Shown: positions 1 through 12,418 of the stretch, in pieces
Numbering within the stretch: position 1 is the first letter of the stretch
How the letters are laid out: every line of letters starts with the position of its first letter
Origin: Parasponia andersonii
Taxonomy: Eukaryota; Streptophyta; Magnoliopsida; Rosales; Cannabaceae
NCBI GenBank assembly: GCA_002914805.1
Contig: JXTB01000070.1
Location: 512,416-576,415, forward strand
Length of the DNA: 64,000 nucleotides
Reading direction: 5' to 3'
Program-made: the position numbers and the translations under genes
Notes under the pieces: generated by a model
Database searches by the model: none
What the model was told of the DNA's origin: nothing
What the model saw: the letters and a program-made list of their open reading frames with translations, nothing else

Positions 1-761
1 TGGTAATTAGAATAACGAAGTAGATGCAACTGTTGATTGAACTGACTAATTATATATAGCTTGTTGTAGAAAAAGGGATGCAAAACAACCAGTGATAGCT
101 TTTAGCAATATCTCCTAGATAGGTGAAATTACTCGATGAACTACATTGTTATGCAAACTATGTATCCTTTGGCAGTTATATTTCATCATGTATCAAATAA
201 AATGGGGAAAAAAAAAAGAACCGGTTGAAACCATCACTTTATGTATATAGTCGACATATGTACATACGTACGAGAAGTAACGTTAGTAATGATTGATACA
301 TGCCTAGTGCACCCTAGGAATCCTATCATGGACGTCCCAATAAATGGTGGAGATGTGTTGGATGCAATTCGACAGGTATGGCATATTTTGGCCATTCATA
401 GAGAGATTTAGCTAGTCTTAGATGCATTTTTACCTTTTATTGGCGAGATCCTCATAGTGGAACTCACGCGTACCCTACTTCGATAAAAAGTAGAAATTAG
501 TAACACGTTTGTTCGAAATACTGCTCTGTATTGAGATAAGTCTCATATGGTCTCATGTTAGAAAATGTGTCGATCAAGTCCTATACTAGCATAAGTCTTA
601 GTTTGTCTTGCATGAAAACTCTAATTGACCATTTTCACAATACAAAAACCATTATCATCGATCACTATCTTCTATTACTATTTTCACTCAGAATATTGCT
701 TCTGCACAATTATTTCCTGCTGCCACATACTTACTAATAAAATTTCATTTGTTATCCTAAT
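1..761. other. AT-rich intergenic DNA, no gene recognised
   Basis: No open frame here resembles a known family. Around 330-383 a short open stretch ends in CAG followed by GTATGG, which could be a relic exon with a splice donor, but nothing supports it further. The rest is ordinary AT-rich plant spacer DNA. Confidence 0.5.
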
Positions 762-2196
762 TAGGGATGGCAATAGGTTGGGTTCATAGTGGGTATGGTT
801 CTCCTGCATTCGTATCACTTATCCCGAACTTGTAAGAAAAAAATCAAATCTATATCCGCCCCATTTATTCGTTTAAGTTGGCGACACGGGTTCGAATATT
901 CCCTAAATGAGTAAGCGGGTACTTGCGGGTATTCATATATTCGTCGGTTAGAAAAAAAATACTAACTTTTTTTTTTTCTAAATATATATATATATATATA
1001 TATTCATAACTCATTTTTACACAATATCAAGCAAATTCAAATCATATTCAACCACATTACAATAATCTAAAATGAAATAAGTCTCAAAAATATAATAATT
1101 GTCCAACACAAAAGAATAATAAATAAAAGATGACAGATCATAATATTCTGAAATAACTTCTAATTTTGAACGAATCTCTTGTTCTTTATGCCATTTGTTC
1201 GACTTTTCTTATATGATTTTGTCTTACTGAGAAAAAAATTGTAAAAAAAAAAAAGACAAAAATTGTAAAAAAAAAAAAGACAAGTAAAAAATTTTAGAGA
1301 TTATCAAACAAAAAATATTTTATAGAATTCTATACATCTTTTTTAAACTAATTTTGAAATCTATCTACCTATGCTTATCCTAATATGTGTATATATATAT
1401 ATAAAAATATATTATTTTCTCAATTTTTTTTAAAAAAACAAAAATGTAGAAACAACCAGACCAATATTCCGCTATATATGACTATCCCAGTCCTTAAGCT
1501 ATAGCTTTTTATAAATATTACAAATGCAAGTTGAGTGTAATTAGAAATACCTGAAGATGGCTAGTGACTGCATAATCGTGGAGGTGCATAGTTTCGAGCT
1601 TTGCAGCCTTAGAATTGCGGCTGCTTGTGGGCTTGTGGATATATTGCAAGTTATTGGATAAGTAGATTATAATCGGCTTAAGGCTTAGCTATTCTTTCCC
1701 TAATGGGCTTAGATGTTTCTTACTTGAATAAATAGGATGAATACCACATTTTTTTCTCATTAATTAAATCTAACACTATACCACCAGCTTTCGAATTCTT
1801 GATGAATTCTTAACAGATTCTTGACATAAGTAGTAATTTTGACGGATTCTTAATGAATTCTTGACTAATTCTCTTTCAAAAGTTGTAGAATCTAACAATT
1901 ATAGTAAATTTAGTTAAATATTTGAAAAAGTGATAATTATCTATTTAACCCTTACGGTATCTATGTTTTATATATAGACATTTATATTTATATTTTTTAA
2001 AAAATAACATATAACTTTATAACCGGGTCAGGTTCGGAGACGGGTACATATAAACCCGAATCCGTCCCAAACCAGCTTTGGATATTATCTTGAATATTTA
2101 AACCTGATGCAAAAATCCGAATAATCAAGTACCATCCGCCATATTAGGGTCGAGTATCCGTGAGTAAATCATTTTCAGGTTAGATTGTCATCCCTA
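762..2196. mobile_element. Non-autonomous hAT-like element, 1.4 kb
   Basis: The left end reads TAGGGATGGCAAT and the right end is its near inverse (ATTGTCATCCCTA), giving terminal inverted repeats of about 13 bp with one mismatch. The flanking 8-mers are ATCCTAAT (754-761) and ATATTAAT (2197-2204), matching at 6 of 8 positions. An 8-bp target duplication is the hAT signature. Both ends carry the GGGT/CGGGTA-rich subterminal sequence common in plant elements that begin with GGGATGGCAA. There is no transposase frame, so it would have been mobilised in trans. The middle contains an AT microsatellite (981-1003) and long A/T runs. The mismatched duplication suggests an old insertion. Confidence 0.7.
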
Positions 2197-2204
2197 ATAT
2201 TAAT

Positions 2205-3836
2205 TAGTTCACTTTTTCATTTTTTTCCACTCATTTATCAACTCGTGGGGCTCTCAAAATGGTTGGTTGCAATTAATTTCCGCACTTCAACGACACCAAA
2301 AATACTAATGTGAGTCCCTAAACACATATCTCCTAGATGCTTAAATAAAGGTCTTTTTTCTCCGTATTTTAACTCCTCCTTTTCGTTACATTTAGTTTGC
2401 CATGCGGCAGCCATAGTTGGCTTCGTGAGTACTTACTGAGAACTTTTATGACAAGGACAAAGGACGACCCATTGTCACGGAAAATACAAGGATGACCCAT
2501 ATCTGATAAGCTCTGCGCAGGGATGGGATGTATTTAGATATTGGAATTCACTACAGCCATAAATCTCATTGACCAAGCCAAAAATTGAAGTGTTTCTGAA
2601 TTTCTCATGTTATCATATATTATACACATTGGACTATTTAATTGAGAAATTAAGTAAAATCATATTAAACAGTAATAGGAATCTATCTATTATTGAATAC
2701 AATTACTAGAAATATTTCGTATGATTTGAAAAAACTAATAATTTCCATTCCATAAAGAATTTTCACTTCGCCTTAAAAAAAAAAAAATCTAATGACTAAT
2801 TCATTTAACAAATTATTAAAAACAAACAAAACTGAGAGGAATTTTGGGCGAGACCTTGTAGTGTCTGCGCCTAGGCCCTTTTTGGTGAGGGTGCAAGTTG
2901 CCCAATTTTGTGATGCTCAATTCTTCACCAAACTGACCAAAATTATTTAGGGCTTCTAACAAAAATGCAGGCCCAAAATCAGAAAAATGGCATCCCGTAC
3001 GATCTTTTCAAAATTATTTCCAGAGATACGGTGCCCTGCGTATCAGTTTCGCTAATTTTCTCACTTCTCCACTCACTTCGTCTTCAACATAGAATTTTTT
3101 CTCAGAATAATCTCTACGCACACGACCTCTCTCTTCTTGACTACAATTTCAACTTCAGTGGCTTCTCCCCGATTCGATCGACGAACCCTTTTATCTTCAT
3201 CGAACTTTGCTCAACTCAGGGCTGACCCATCACGACGCAGCCACTACCATCACCCTTCTGTCCATGGTAAGGGACGGAGGGCTCAAGGCCCAACGGGGAC
3301 TTGAGCCTCTGCTCAAATATTTTTAAGTAGCAATACATATAGAGTATTTCTATTTTCTTAGCTTAAGTTATATAAAAAGCCCCCGTCAAAACTACACAAA
3401 ATAAAGAATAGTCTCCACGAATTAAATTAGACATTTAACAAAAGGCAATACCAAATTTTGAATAAATCTCTTAATTTGATAGTATTTTCGAATAAAAATT
3501 ATAACTTTAAGCAAATAAATTATAAAAATCTCTCTTGTTCTTTTTTTTTTTTCAATAAATAAAAACCATACTTTTTAATTTCCTTATCCCTCTTAGCCCT
3601 AGAATAAAAACAAACACAAAAGGTTATGGCTTTTCAGTTTTTAAATTTTAGTGACGTCTGCACTTGCATAAAAAAGAAAAAAAATGAAGATGAGATGCAA
3701 ATTATTTGATATTATTGTTAACTATTAAAGATTGGAATTTGAAAAATTAGAAATAGAATAAAAGCTAATATTATCTATTTATAATTATTCTTCTTCTTAA
3801 TTATTATTTAGGCTCTTGTTATTTTCAAATAGTAAT
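2205..3836. other. Intergenic DNA with one GC-richer stretch
   Basis: Most of this is AT-rich spacer. From about 2840 to 3330 the composition is closer to genic, with C/T-rich tracts like a plant 5' leader and an ATG directly followed by GTAAG near 3265, which could be a splice donor. An 86-codon frame (2965-3225) matches nothing I recognise. It may be a relic promoter and leader of a host gene, or another transposon fragment; I cannot decide. Confidence 0.35.
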
Positions 3837-4669
3837 TGTGGGGTCTATTCCTAGATCATGCATTATATGGACGGTTAAGTAGCATGACAGGTAGCAGAGG
3901 ACATACCATTCGACACGTGTCTAAGAAGATTGCTGGAAAGCCATATAAGTCGCACGTGATACTGCATGGGTCCGTTGGTTTTCGCAGGCCAAGGCCAAAT
4001 CCAACCCAGACCCGGGATGGTTTCAGCCTAATCTAATGCTTACCTCGACAGCTAGGGGTCAGAAGCCTCGAGGATCTTCTGCTAGAAGATCGTCGGGGGT
4101 AGCGCGCCGCTCTAAACCTAGACATGGCGTCCAATGCGATTTTAGGTAGGCGTACACATTGGGCAAACTGTCCCAACAGGACAGCGGATTGTCGAAGCCT
4201 CTCCCCTGCTAGGATCATACCGTTGGAGATGGCGGAAAACAGATCGTAATAATGCGGGAAAAATTTATAGTAATCATACCCCAAGATTTCCGGAATAAGT
4301 CATGATGAGAAATGGTACTCAATCCTGAGATGGGGAGCTGGTAGGTTCTCAGTTCGAGGATAAAATATATATGCCACACATCCCCCCGAAAAAGGGAACA
4401 GTAGAAAGAAAAACTCTGATAAGCAAAAAGAAATTTAGTCCTTTGCTATTCAATCTCAAGAGAAAATATTTGACTTAAGTATCAGAGAGTCTTTGTAGGT
4501 GGTCGCCCCCGCCTCTCCGATCCGGCTTGAGATCAAAAGCATCTTGAGATAGCAAAGAAATATAGACAGTTGGAAGGAACAACACCAACGACTTGAAGAC
4601 ACGTGGATAGTTGGCAAGAATAGTACTAACATGAAGCCACATGGACAGTTGGTAAGAATAGCTCCAACA
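3837..4669 (+). repeat. Tat-A 5' LTR
   Basis: Starts TGTGGGG and ends CTCCAACA, 833 bp, and aligns along its length with 24347-25174. Near position 4362 is the sequence GATAAAATATATATGCC, a TATA-box candidate, followed by a polypurine stretch and AAAGAAAAACTC. The LTR supplies promoter and polyadenylation signals for the sense transcript. The junction with the internal region is placed where similarity to the 3' LTR stops and the primer-binding site begins 3 nt later. Confidence 0.85.
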
Positions 4670-4672
4670 GTT

Positions 4673-4684
4673 TGGCGCCGTCTG
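4673..4684 (+). other. Tat-A primer-binding site
   Basis: TGGCGCCGTCTG starts 3 nt after the 5' LTR. The first nine bases match the complement of the 3' end of plant tRNA-Asp (TGGCGCCGT...), the primer type reported for Tat and Athila elements. Bases after position 9 diverge from that tRNA. Confidence 0.7.
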
Positions 4685-4762
4685 TACGAAAAGGGGGCGC
4701 GAGAGAAAGAGTAAGAGTCTTACGACCGCGTTTTCCCCGAAAAAGAAGCCATACGACATCAG

Positions 4763-6492
4763 ATGATACCCTCGAGAATGATAATAATAAGCATGCAGCC
4801 TAACACTAAAGGAAGCTTCCTAAAAGCACGACCCAGTCTAGAACAAAAGTTGGACCAAATACTTGCCGCCTTGACGAAAGCTAACAGGAAGGCGGAAATG
4901 GCTCATGAGGCCGTCCTAGGCTTAAAGAATGAGGTCGCCGAAGTTCACATAGACAATGCCCGCCTTGAAGAGCTGCTGGCAAGTGAAGCCAGGAGCGGGT
5001 GAAGGGAGGATTTCGACGAAGAGGTCCAGCAAGAGTTCAGGGGACGACAATAGCCAAGGGAAGTCCCTGCCCTATCCAGATCGTGGGTGCAAGGAGAACA
5101 GCAAAGCCAGACAAGGCCCTTCCAGGCGGGAATGGCAGTGGGCAGATGACACCATAAAAACCCAGAAGATGCGCTCTCTGACTAGAAATAGGAAATGATG
5201 GCGGAGCTGAGTAAAAGACTCGAGACCCATCACAGTCAGACCCCCGCCGATATAGCAAAACAAACCGTGCGTGGAATCAACCGAACAGCCTTCGCCGACT
5301 GGATTTATTTGGAGCCTAAGCCAAAGGACTTCACGACTTTGACTTTCAGACTGTTCGAAGGGAAGACCGATCCCCTCGACCACGTATATCTTTTCCAGTA
5401 GAAGATGGTTCTAGATACCAGAGACGAAGCTGTGATCTACAAAGTCTTCTCCACCACCTTGACGGGACCAATCCTGCTATAGTTTAGGAAACTCCTAGAG
5501 AAGTCTATAAACAGGTTTGAAGATTTTTGTAAACTTTTCCTGAAGCAATACGCAAGCGCTTGGAGGCAGCAGAAGACCATGTAAGACCTGGACCGGTTGG
5601 AGCAATCCATGAATGAGTTCCCAAGAGAATATTTATCACGTTTCCTGGAAATGATGTTAGTGCATGACGCAGACTCGACCCAAGCTGCAAGCTCTTGCGT
5701 CCCAGGCTTATAGCTAGGATCGATGCTGTCAGACCATCTACTCTTAAATCTACTGTACGACATGACCGACGTCCTGGTAAAATCAGAAGGGGCATTTAGG
5801 GTACTAGAGAGCCACTAGAAAGCACCTAAAATGCCAACAGAAACCCCGGCCACACAAGAAGTAAAGAGGCTTATGCCAGCCCAAGAGACGACCCCAAAGC
5901 AGGCAGCCCTATCCCAAGCCAATCAAGAAAGCAACAAGAGGAGGAAAATATTTAAAGACCCTCTGCCAAAGTTTGAGCTAAATGCACTAATCAATGTGAT
6001 CTACCTCCAGAACAAAGACGAAGGCATTTTTAAAGATCTCCTCAAGTCCGGCATCCCTGACCACATGAAGAACAAAAGTAGGTACAAACAGTTCCATAGG
6101 GATCATAGACACGACACCATCCACTGCCATAGCCTTTATAGGCAGGTTATGATGGCGATCCAGGTTGGCAAGCTAAAACAGTATGTGAAGGCGAGCAGAA
6201 GCCAGTCCGAGGGGGACGCCACTAGTCTAGGAAAAAGAAAGCAGACCCAGGCCTCCGGGTCTGGGGAGCAGGTTCTGAGGATAGTACCGATGATTGTGGG
6301 TAGACTAGAGCCGACCTAGAGTCAAGAAGATAAGGGAAAGTGCTAGAAAATAACTAAAGAGAGGGTAAAGCACTTGAGAGGCCTGGGACATTTCGTGAAT
6401 CACCTGGCGATGGGGGAGAGCTATGCCTCAATCGCCCCCATCACCTTCACCCAGTAGGATTTGGCCACAGTGCGCCTACCTCATGATGACCC
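4763..6492 (+). pseudogene. gag: Tat-A gag (degenerate)
   Basis: Capsid-like protein that packages element RNA. One + strand frame can be followed from a Met at 4763 through the segments 4763-5002, 5195-5401 and 5831-6319. The N-terminus is a predicted coiled coil (EQKLDQILAALTKANRKAEM). Next comes the retrotransposon-gag core: FEGKTDPLDHVYLFQ, then FEDFCKLFLKQYAS and SMNEFPREYLSRFLEM. The C-terminal part contains YKQFHRDHRHDTIHC, corresponding to the FHRDHGHDT zinc-binding segment of Tat gags. At least five in-frame stops interrupt it, several of the TAG type expected from CAG or TGG. A 1-nt loss near 6492 shifts the frame between PHDDP and LVIK, so gag and pol were probably one continuous polyprotein. 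Confidence 0.82.
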
Positions 6493-8189
6493 CTAGTGAT
6501 TAAGCTACAGATTGACTCCGTAATGGTGGGAAGGGTTCTAGTCGACGGCGGGAGTAGCGTCGATGTCCTGTTCCTCAGCACTTTCGAGAACATAGGTCTG
6601 AATCGGAGCGCGCTTAGGCCGACCTATCAACTACTATTCACCTTCAACAGTAGTAAAGTCAGCCCCTTGGGCATCATGTCTTTGAAGGTTTGTGCTGCAA
6701 AAAGGTGCCTAGACGTAGATTTTGTCATCATAGATTGCCAGTCCTCATTCAATGCCATCATAGGGAGGGGATAAATCCACGCCATGCATGGGGTCGCCTC
6801 CACCCTCCACCAGGTCCTAAGATGCCAATCAAAGGACGGTACTTACAGGATGGACATTAAGGGAGACCAGACCTCTGCAAAGAAGTGTTTTTCGACCACC
6901 TTAAAGGGAATTGAGGGAAGCGCGAACGTTTGGACAGGGGATGAATAACAATCAAAAGACTGCCTGCCAGCATACATGAAGTAGATCGAAGAGGAGCCTG
7001 ACAGGCAAGAAACCACGATTGAGGAGCTAGTAGCGGTCTTTTTGAAAGAAGTAGAACCGGAGAAAGTAATCCTGATTGGGGCCCTACTGCCTGAAAGGGA
7101 GAGGAGTGAGCTACTGGATTTCCTTAGACAGGACAAGGACGTCTTCGCGTGGTCCCATGATGACATGCCTGGAATAGACCCCGCACATGCCTGCCACCAT
7201 CTGAACATAGACCCTAATTTTCCTCCTGTTCGACAAAAGCCCAGAAGGTTCGCGCCGAAGAAAAATATATCGATCAACAAGGACGTCGAGATACTATTTG
7301 ATAACAGCCTAATCATGGAGTACGTGTACCCATGCTGGGTCTCCAACCCGGTGATGGCAAAGAAGAAGAGCGGCGACGATCGAACCTACATAGATTTTAC
7401 CAATCTGAAAAAGGCCTGCCCGAAAGACAGTTTTCCCCTTCCAAAGATCGATCAAATGGTTGATGCGACAGAAGGATTCGACATGATGAGTTTCCTAGAC
7501 AATTACTCTAGATACAACCAGATCCCTCTATGCAAAAAAGACTTGATCCATACGGTATTCATTACTGAGTGAGGTTTGTACTGCTACAAACGCATGCTTT
7601 TTGATTTGAAGAACGCGAGGGTGACTTACTAGAGGCTCATGAACAAAATGTTCACTGAGCTGCTGGGGAAAATAATGGAGGTCTACATCGACGACATGGT
7701 CAGGAAGAGCAAAGAAGCTTCAGACCATCTGGGGCATCTGGACAAGTGTTTCCAAGTTCTGAGGCACTACCGAATGCGTCTGAATCCTAAGAAATGTGCT
7801 TTCGGGGTGTCCTCCGGCCAATTCCTGGGGCACATCGTAAGCAAGAGGGGCATTGATGCCAATTCGACCCAGTTATCGTCAATCGTAGATGTACAAAGGC
7901 CTTCAACCGTTAGGGAGGTCTATCGTCTAACGGGGAAGATAGCCGCACTCAACCAGTTTGTCTCCAAAATCTCAGACCGGTGTAAGCCTTTCTTCCAATG
8001 TATAAAGAAAAGCTTCCCAATAGTTTAGGGGGAGGAGCATGATAGGGCACTGATAGAGCTCAAACAGTACTTAAGTCACCAACCCATCCTAGCTTCCCCA
8101 GCAGAAAGACAGTGCCTACGTTTATTTGGCAGTGTCCGAAGTAGCGAGCAGCGCTGTACTGTTCATCAAGGAAGATGGCAAGCATAAGC
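6493..8189 (+). pseudogene. pol: Tat-A protease and reverse transcriptase (degenerate)
   Basis: Aspartic protease segment near 6531-6600 reads VLVDGGSSVDVLF, where a D-S/T-G catalytic triad is expected; the middle residue has become G. The linker contains KDVFAWSHDDMPGID, typical of the region before Tat RT. RT follows from about 7200: FAPKKNISINK, WVSNPVMAKKKSGDDR, ACPKDSFPLPKIDQMVDAT, then the catalytic box YIDDM at about 7684-7698 and the FLGHIVSKRGID thumb motif. SFLDNYSRYNQI replaces the usual SFLDAYSGYNQI. Stops occur at 6772, 6946, 6982, 7570, 7630 and 8026. The frame is cut at 8189 by a copia LTR, within the linker to RNase H. The 3' part (7612-8189) recurs at 12419-12999. Confidence 0.85.
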
Positions 8190-9415
8190 TACTGGTAATT
8201 TCAAAAATAAATTTCTAAAAAACCGATTTTACCGAAAATGATTTCTGCAGTTTTGTAAAAAAATCAAGAACGCAACAGAATAGGTATTTTAAAATTTTCT
8301 TGAAACTTTACAAAACAAAAAAATGTAGGATCATTGATCTAACATAAATCAATTCATGGATCTTGGTTTAGGTAAAACCTAGAAATACATCACAACCATT
8401 GAGCCTTCCTATCTATTCTCTAGAGCCCGTTGAATGATCCGGTGTGTGGGCACCTTCTTGATTCCCAACGAGAGATGAGAGAATGATCCAGTAGACAATC
8501 TTCCTTCTCCTTGAGTGCACGTCTACGACCATGGGTATCTCTCCCTTAGCGGCCATAAACAAATATGGGACTTCTCCCACAGCGACTCGTATCTCCCACT
8601 CTTTCTTTTTCTCTCTGTCATATGAAATCTATAGTTCATGGACTGTAGTAGGGGTGTTCAAACCTTAGTATGGCTTAAGAGAACTTTTCTCTTAAGAATT
8701 TAAAGAGATGTAAACCGTGATGGGCTTATTGGGCTCAACTGACCATTCAATTAGTTATTGGGCTATGTGTGAGCTAGATAGGGGACCTTAAGGATCCAAA
8801 TAATCTAAGCTCCAACGGGCTAACTACTGATAATCATAATTAACTCTTAATTATGATTGGGCCTTGTCCATTAATATTGGGACACTCCACTATAGGCCCA
8901 ATATTGTACTCTTAGACTAAATATCATATATTTTTTGTGAAGTTAATTAATACTTTGATTAACTTGATCCATTTAGCATATACTATACCTGCAGATATAC
9001 CCCCATACAATGCCATACTAGTGAGGTGAAATTACCGTATTATCCCTCTAGTACATATTTACTTTTAAGTTACCATTTTTCATCTAATGGATAATAATTG
9101 ACTACGGTGTTTGTAGCTGCTCGTACAAACATAGTCAAATTCACAAAGTGAATACATGGTGCTTGGTTTTTTATTATCCAAGTCCTTGAAAAAACTCAAA
9201 GTGACATTATATGCATGGTGTCCAAATCATGAAAGGCGTTCTCGTCATTTCACAAATCTTATCTTCCAAGATACCGGAGTTCGAACAATATAATCGGAAC
9301 TAGTCCTTTAGTAAGTCAAAAAGATAAAACTCACGAAAGCAAGTCCAAAAATCACTAGGATTAAGATAATCTTGCAATAGTGCTAGATTAGTGAAAGATA
9401 GAATATTGAGTTACG
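8190..9415 (-). repeat. Copia LTR copy A (truncated), inserted in Tat-A pol
   Basis: About 1.2 kb closely similar to 13000-14501, 38338-40007 and 46391-47976, all in the same orientation (the LTR reads on the minus strand). The + strand edge begins TACTGGTAATTTC directly after TAAGC (8185-8189). The sequence stops at ...GAGTTACG (9415), where the chromovirus LTR begins; other copies continue GAGTTACGACACTTAACC. About 280 bp of the LTR's 5' end is therefore missing here. No copia internal sequence accompanies it. Confidence 0.85.
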
Positions 9416-10075
9416 TGTCACGACTCTAGCCTCAAACTAGACAATCGTGCGGCACTTAGCACAGTCTGTCGCACTAAGTCAGCCTACCAATATTTAGGAA
9501 AGGGACTTAGAGTAAGCTTTGGAGACAAAGTGGTAAGGATGAGAGAGTTTATGTGAATGAAAGATTTATATTACTCTTAGAATGCTTAAAACTCTCACGA
9601 ATGGGACTTGTATACAAATGAACCCAAGGAGTCCTTTATATAGGCAAAGCCTAAACCAACCAAGGGTTAGGATTGTGCCAAGTGGCATGATCTTACAAAA
9701 GGGTCTAGATTATTTCCAACTAAAGTTATAATATCTACAAAGATATTTACATAGAGAATTCTAGAGCAACCATGATTTAGATCCTTCTTAGAGGTTCATC
9801 CACCATCTTGGCTCTTCCAAGTTATTCTAGGAGCTTCTAAGACCATCCAACCTATCTATCACCATCTGGGCTTGTCTAGAGCCTTCTAGGACATAGTAGC
9901 GCCATCTAGAGTCTTCTAGTATGGCCAAGACCTCTCTTGATCATTCTAGAAGTATCCACCACATTCTAGGGTCTTCCTCAATCCTCTTGGGTGAGCAGTA
10001 TATATATATAGAGGACCTTAAAGCCATGAGCAACAACATTTGGATTTTTGGGAGCCAAATGAGCGGGGTGTAATA
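9416..10075 (-). repeat. Chromovirus 3' LTR
   Basis: About 660 bp. On the minus strand it begins TATTACACCCCGC, just after a purine tract, and ends ...GTCGTGACA, where copia LTR sequence resumes. The canonical TG start has become TA. Because only one LTR remains, the boundary rests on the polypurine tract on one side and the copia break on the other. Confidence 0.7.
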
Positions 10076-10086
10076 CCCTCCCCCAC
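10076..10086 (-). other. Chromovirus polypurine tract
   Basis: On the minus strand the stop codon of the chromodomain frame (TGA, 10087-10089) is followed at once by GTGGGGGAGGG and then the LTR. This is the expected position of the primer for plus-strand DNA synthesis. Confidence 0.7.
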
Positions 10087-11297
10087 TCAAGTTCGCGACG
10101 TCCCCGTCGCGCTATCGACTTTGCACCGCTCGATATGGTTTTTGAATTGCCACAAGGCATCTTCATGCTCCCAGCTAGCCTCGGCCTTGGGCAAATTCTT
10201 CCATTTCACTAAGTATTCCTGATAATTAGGAATACCATGTCGATGGATCAAGCGTTCAGCCAAAATGTACTCCACCTCTTTATCAAAAGAGGCCACTATT
10301 ACAGTAAGAGCCCTTTTAGATTCGCCCCTCAAAGGATCTCTCTCATCTCTATGGTAGGGTTTTAGCATGCTAACATGGAAAATAGGGAAAATCTTTAACT
10401 TGGTAGGGAGTTGAAGCTTATAAGAGACCTTACCTATACGGTTGAGTGCTAGAAATGGACCCTCGTATTTGCACACCAACCTTTTATGCACCTTCCTTAA
10501 GGTTTTGAACTGTCGGGGCAGTAACTTGACAAGGACTAAATCCCCTTCTTGGCACTCAATGTGCCTCCTCTTTTTGTCAGCCCACTTTTTCATTCTTTTA
10601 GAAGCTTTGTTCAAGTAGGCCCTAGCAAACTCTTCTTGTTCATACCATGCCTTAGCAAACTTGAATACTACGGGACTCACTCCACCGTAACTTGTCACTA
10701 AGGTATGTGGGGTCATAGGTTGTTGACCCATGACTATCGCGAAGGGACTCTTGCCTAGAGACTCGCTACATCAAGTGATTTTGCCCAATCTTTTTGATTG
10801 GCACTCACAAAGTGCTACAAATATGGCTCCAGCAAGGTATTCACCCTTTCCGTCTGGCCATCGCTTTGGGGGTGAAAGCTAGTAGAAAAGTTCAAGTCTG
10901 ATCCTATCAACTTGAACAATTCTGTCCAAAACCTTCCAGTGAATCGGGGATCATGATCACTTATGATATTTGATGGGACTCCCCAAAGCTTCACAACATA
11001 CTTCATAAAGAGCCGTGCAGTCTCATCAGCGAGACAATCAGGTGAAGTAGGTATAAAGGTGGCATACTTGCTGAAGCAATCAACCACCACTATAATGCTG
11101 CCAAAGCCCTCTGACTTAGGCAGGCTAGTGATAAAATTTATGGAAACACTCTCCCACAACATCCTAGGAATTGGAAGAGGTTCCAACATTCTACCCGGTG
11201 ATTATTGGCACACAAGACAAGTTCGTACATAGGCCTCGACATCATCCCTTAGTTGAGGCCAATAGTAGCTAGATTTGATAAGAGCAAGAGTACGTTT
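10087..11297 (-). pseudogene. Chromovirus integrase with C-terminal chromodomain
   Basis: The integrase core lies in 11189-10815: VVVDCFSKYATF (first Asp), NIISDHDPRF (second Asp) and DGQTERVN (Glu), so the DDE triad is preserved. Stops separate it from the C-terminal frame 10731-10087, which contains KWADKKRRHIECQEGDLVLV and FHVSMLKPYHRD, typical of gypsy integrase tails. The last 60 residues (VEYILAERLIHRHG...EYLVKWKNLPKAEASWEHE) form a chromodomain, which in chromoviruses is thought to guide integration into heterochromatin by reading histone marks. The aromatic W and E positions of the KW..LP..E.SWE motif are retained. Several stops occur between segments. Confidence 0.87.
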
Positions 11298-12418
11298 CTA
11301 ACCTGGGTAATCAGCCCACAAAGAATCATGGCACTTTTTGATAAACTCTTTTCTTAGGTTCTCCTTCTTAGGCACATAGAGTCTATTGCCTTTAGCATAG
11401 AGAAGTCCGTTGCTCAGCCAAAAACTTCTCATCTTTTCTTCCGTTACTAGGGGCATCAGACTCTTTGCAAGAACATCGTGTTCTAGTCCTTCCTTGATTT
11501 TCTCTATCAAGGTCCTATCTGGTCTGCTTAAGGCAGCCAACTCTGCCTTTCTGCTTAAGGCATCTGCCACCACATTGGCCTTCTTAGGCTTGTATTCAAG
11601 CTTATAATCGAACTCTGCCAAGAAGTCTTGCCACTGAGCTTGCTTGGGACTCAACTTTTTTTGAGTTTGAAAGTAGTTTATGGCTACGTTGTCGGCCATG
11701 ATCGTGAAGTGAGTACCCAACAAGTAATGTCGCCACACCCTTAAGCAATGGATGACAACAGTCATCTCTTTTTCTTGCACAGTGTAGCGTCTCTCAGTGT
11801 CATTAAGCTTACGACTTTTGTAAGCAATTGGACGCTCTTCTTGCATTAGTACTCTACCAATAGCAAAATCAGAGGCATCCATATGTAGCTCATATATCCT
11901 TGAGTGATTGGGTAAGCTGAGAAATGGCTTTTTGCTTACCACCCTCTTCAAGTCTTCGAATGAAACTTGACACTCAAGTGTCCATTCCCAAGACTTGTTC
12001 TTCTTGAGCAGATTAGTGAGTGGCGCTGCTCTTGCTGAGTAGGACTTGATGAACCGCCTATAATAGTTCACAAGTCCGAAGAAGGATCTTAACTCTGGCA
12101 CCTTAGTAGGAGGTTCCCATTCTTGGATGGCCTACACCTTGGCTTTATCCATCATAAGTTTCCCATCCTTTATCTTATGCCCTAGGAACATCACTTCCTC
12201 TTGGGCGAAGGAGCACTTCTCCTTCTTGATGAATAGTTAATTTTCCGTCAAGACCTTGAACACCTTCCTCAAATGTTTTAGGTGTTCTTCCATGGTCTTG
12301 CTATAGATGACTATATCATCAAGATAGGCTACCACAAACTGATCGAGATAGGGATGGAATAACTTATTTATGAGGGTGCAAAAGGTAGAAGGTGCATTGG
12401 TAAGACCAAATGGAATGA
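11298..12418 (-). pseudogene. Chromovirus reverse transcriptase (3' part) and RNase H
   Basis: Reading leftwards from 12418, the frame opens in RT motif FGLTNAPSTF, then FVVAYLDDIVIYS (catalytic YLDD) and FLGHKIKDGKL. The uninterrupted frame 12101-11298 continues with [14 protein letters not shown], an RNase H core ([18 protein letters not shown]) and [14 protein letters not shown] and [23 protein letters not shown]. Two or more stops occur before 12101. Everything N-terminal to FGLTNAP is missing because of the breakpoint. Confidence 0.87.

Larger units (their letters stand above)
9416..12418 (-). mobile_element. Chromovirus fragment (Ty3/gypsy), 3' half only
   Basis: A minus-strand element comprising, in its own 5'-3' order, part of RT, RNase H, integrase with chromodomain, a polypurine tract and the 3' LTR. 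The LTR end abuts copia LTR copy A after TTACG. The other end breaks off inside RT at 12418, joined to + strand Tat RT. Gag, protease, the N-terminal part of RT and the 5' LTR are absent. The C-terminal chromodomain identifies the chromovirus branch, distinct from Tat. Confidence 0.85.

Noticed and set aside
2965..3225. Host protein-coding gene
   Set aside because: Frame of 86 codons with no recognisable domain; the stretch looks more like a leader or promoter relic.
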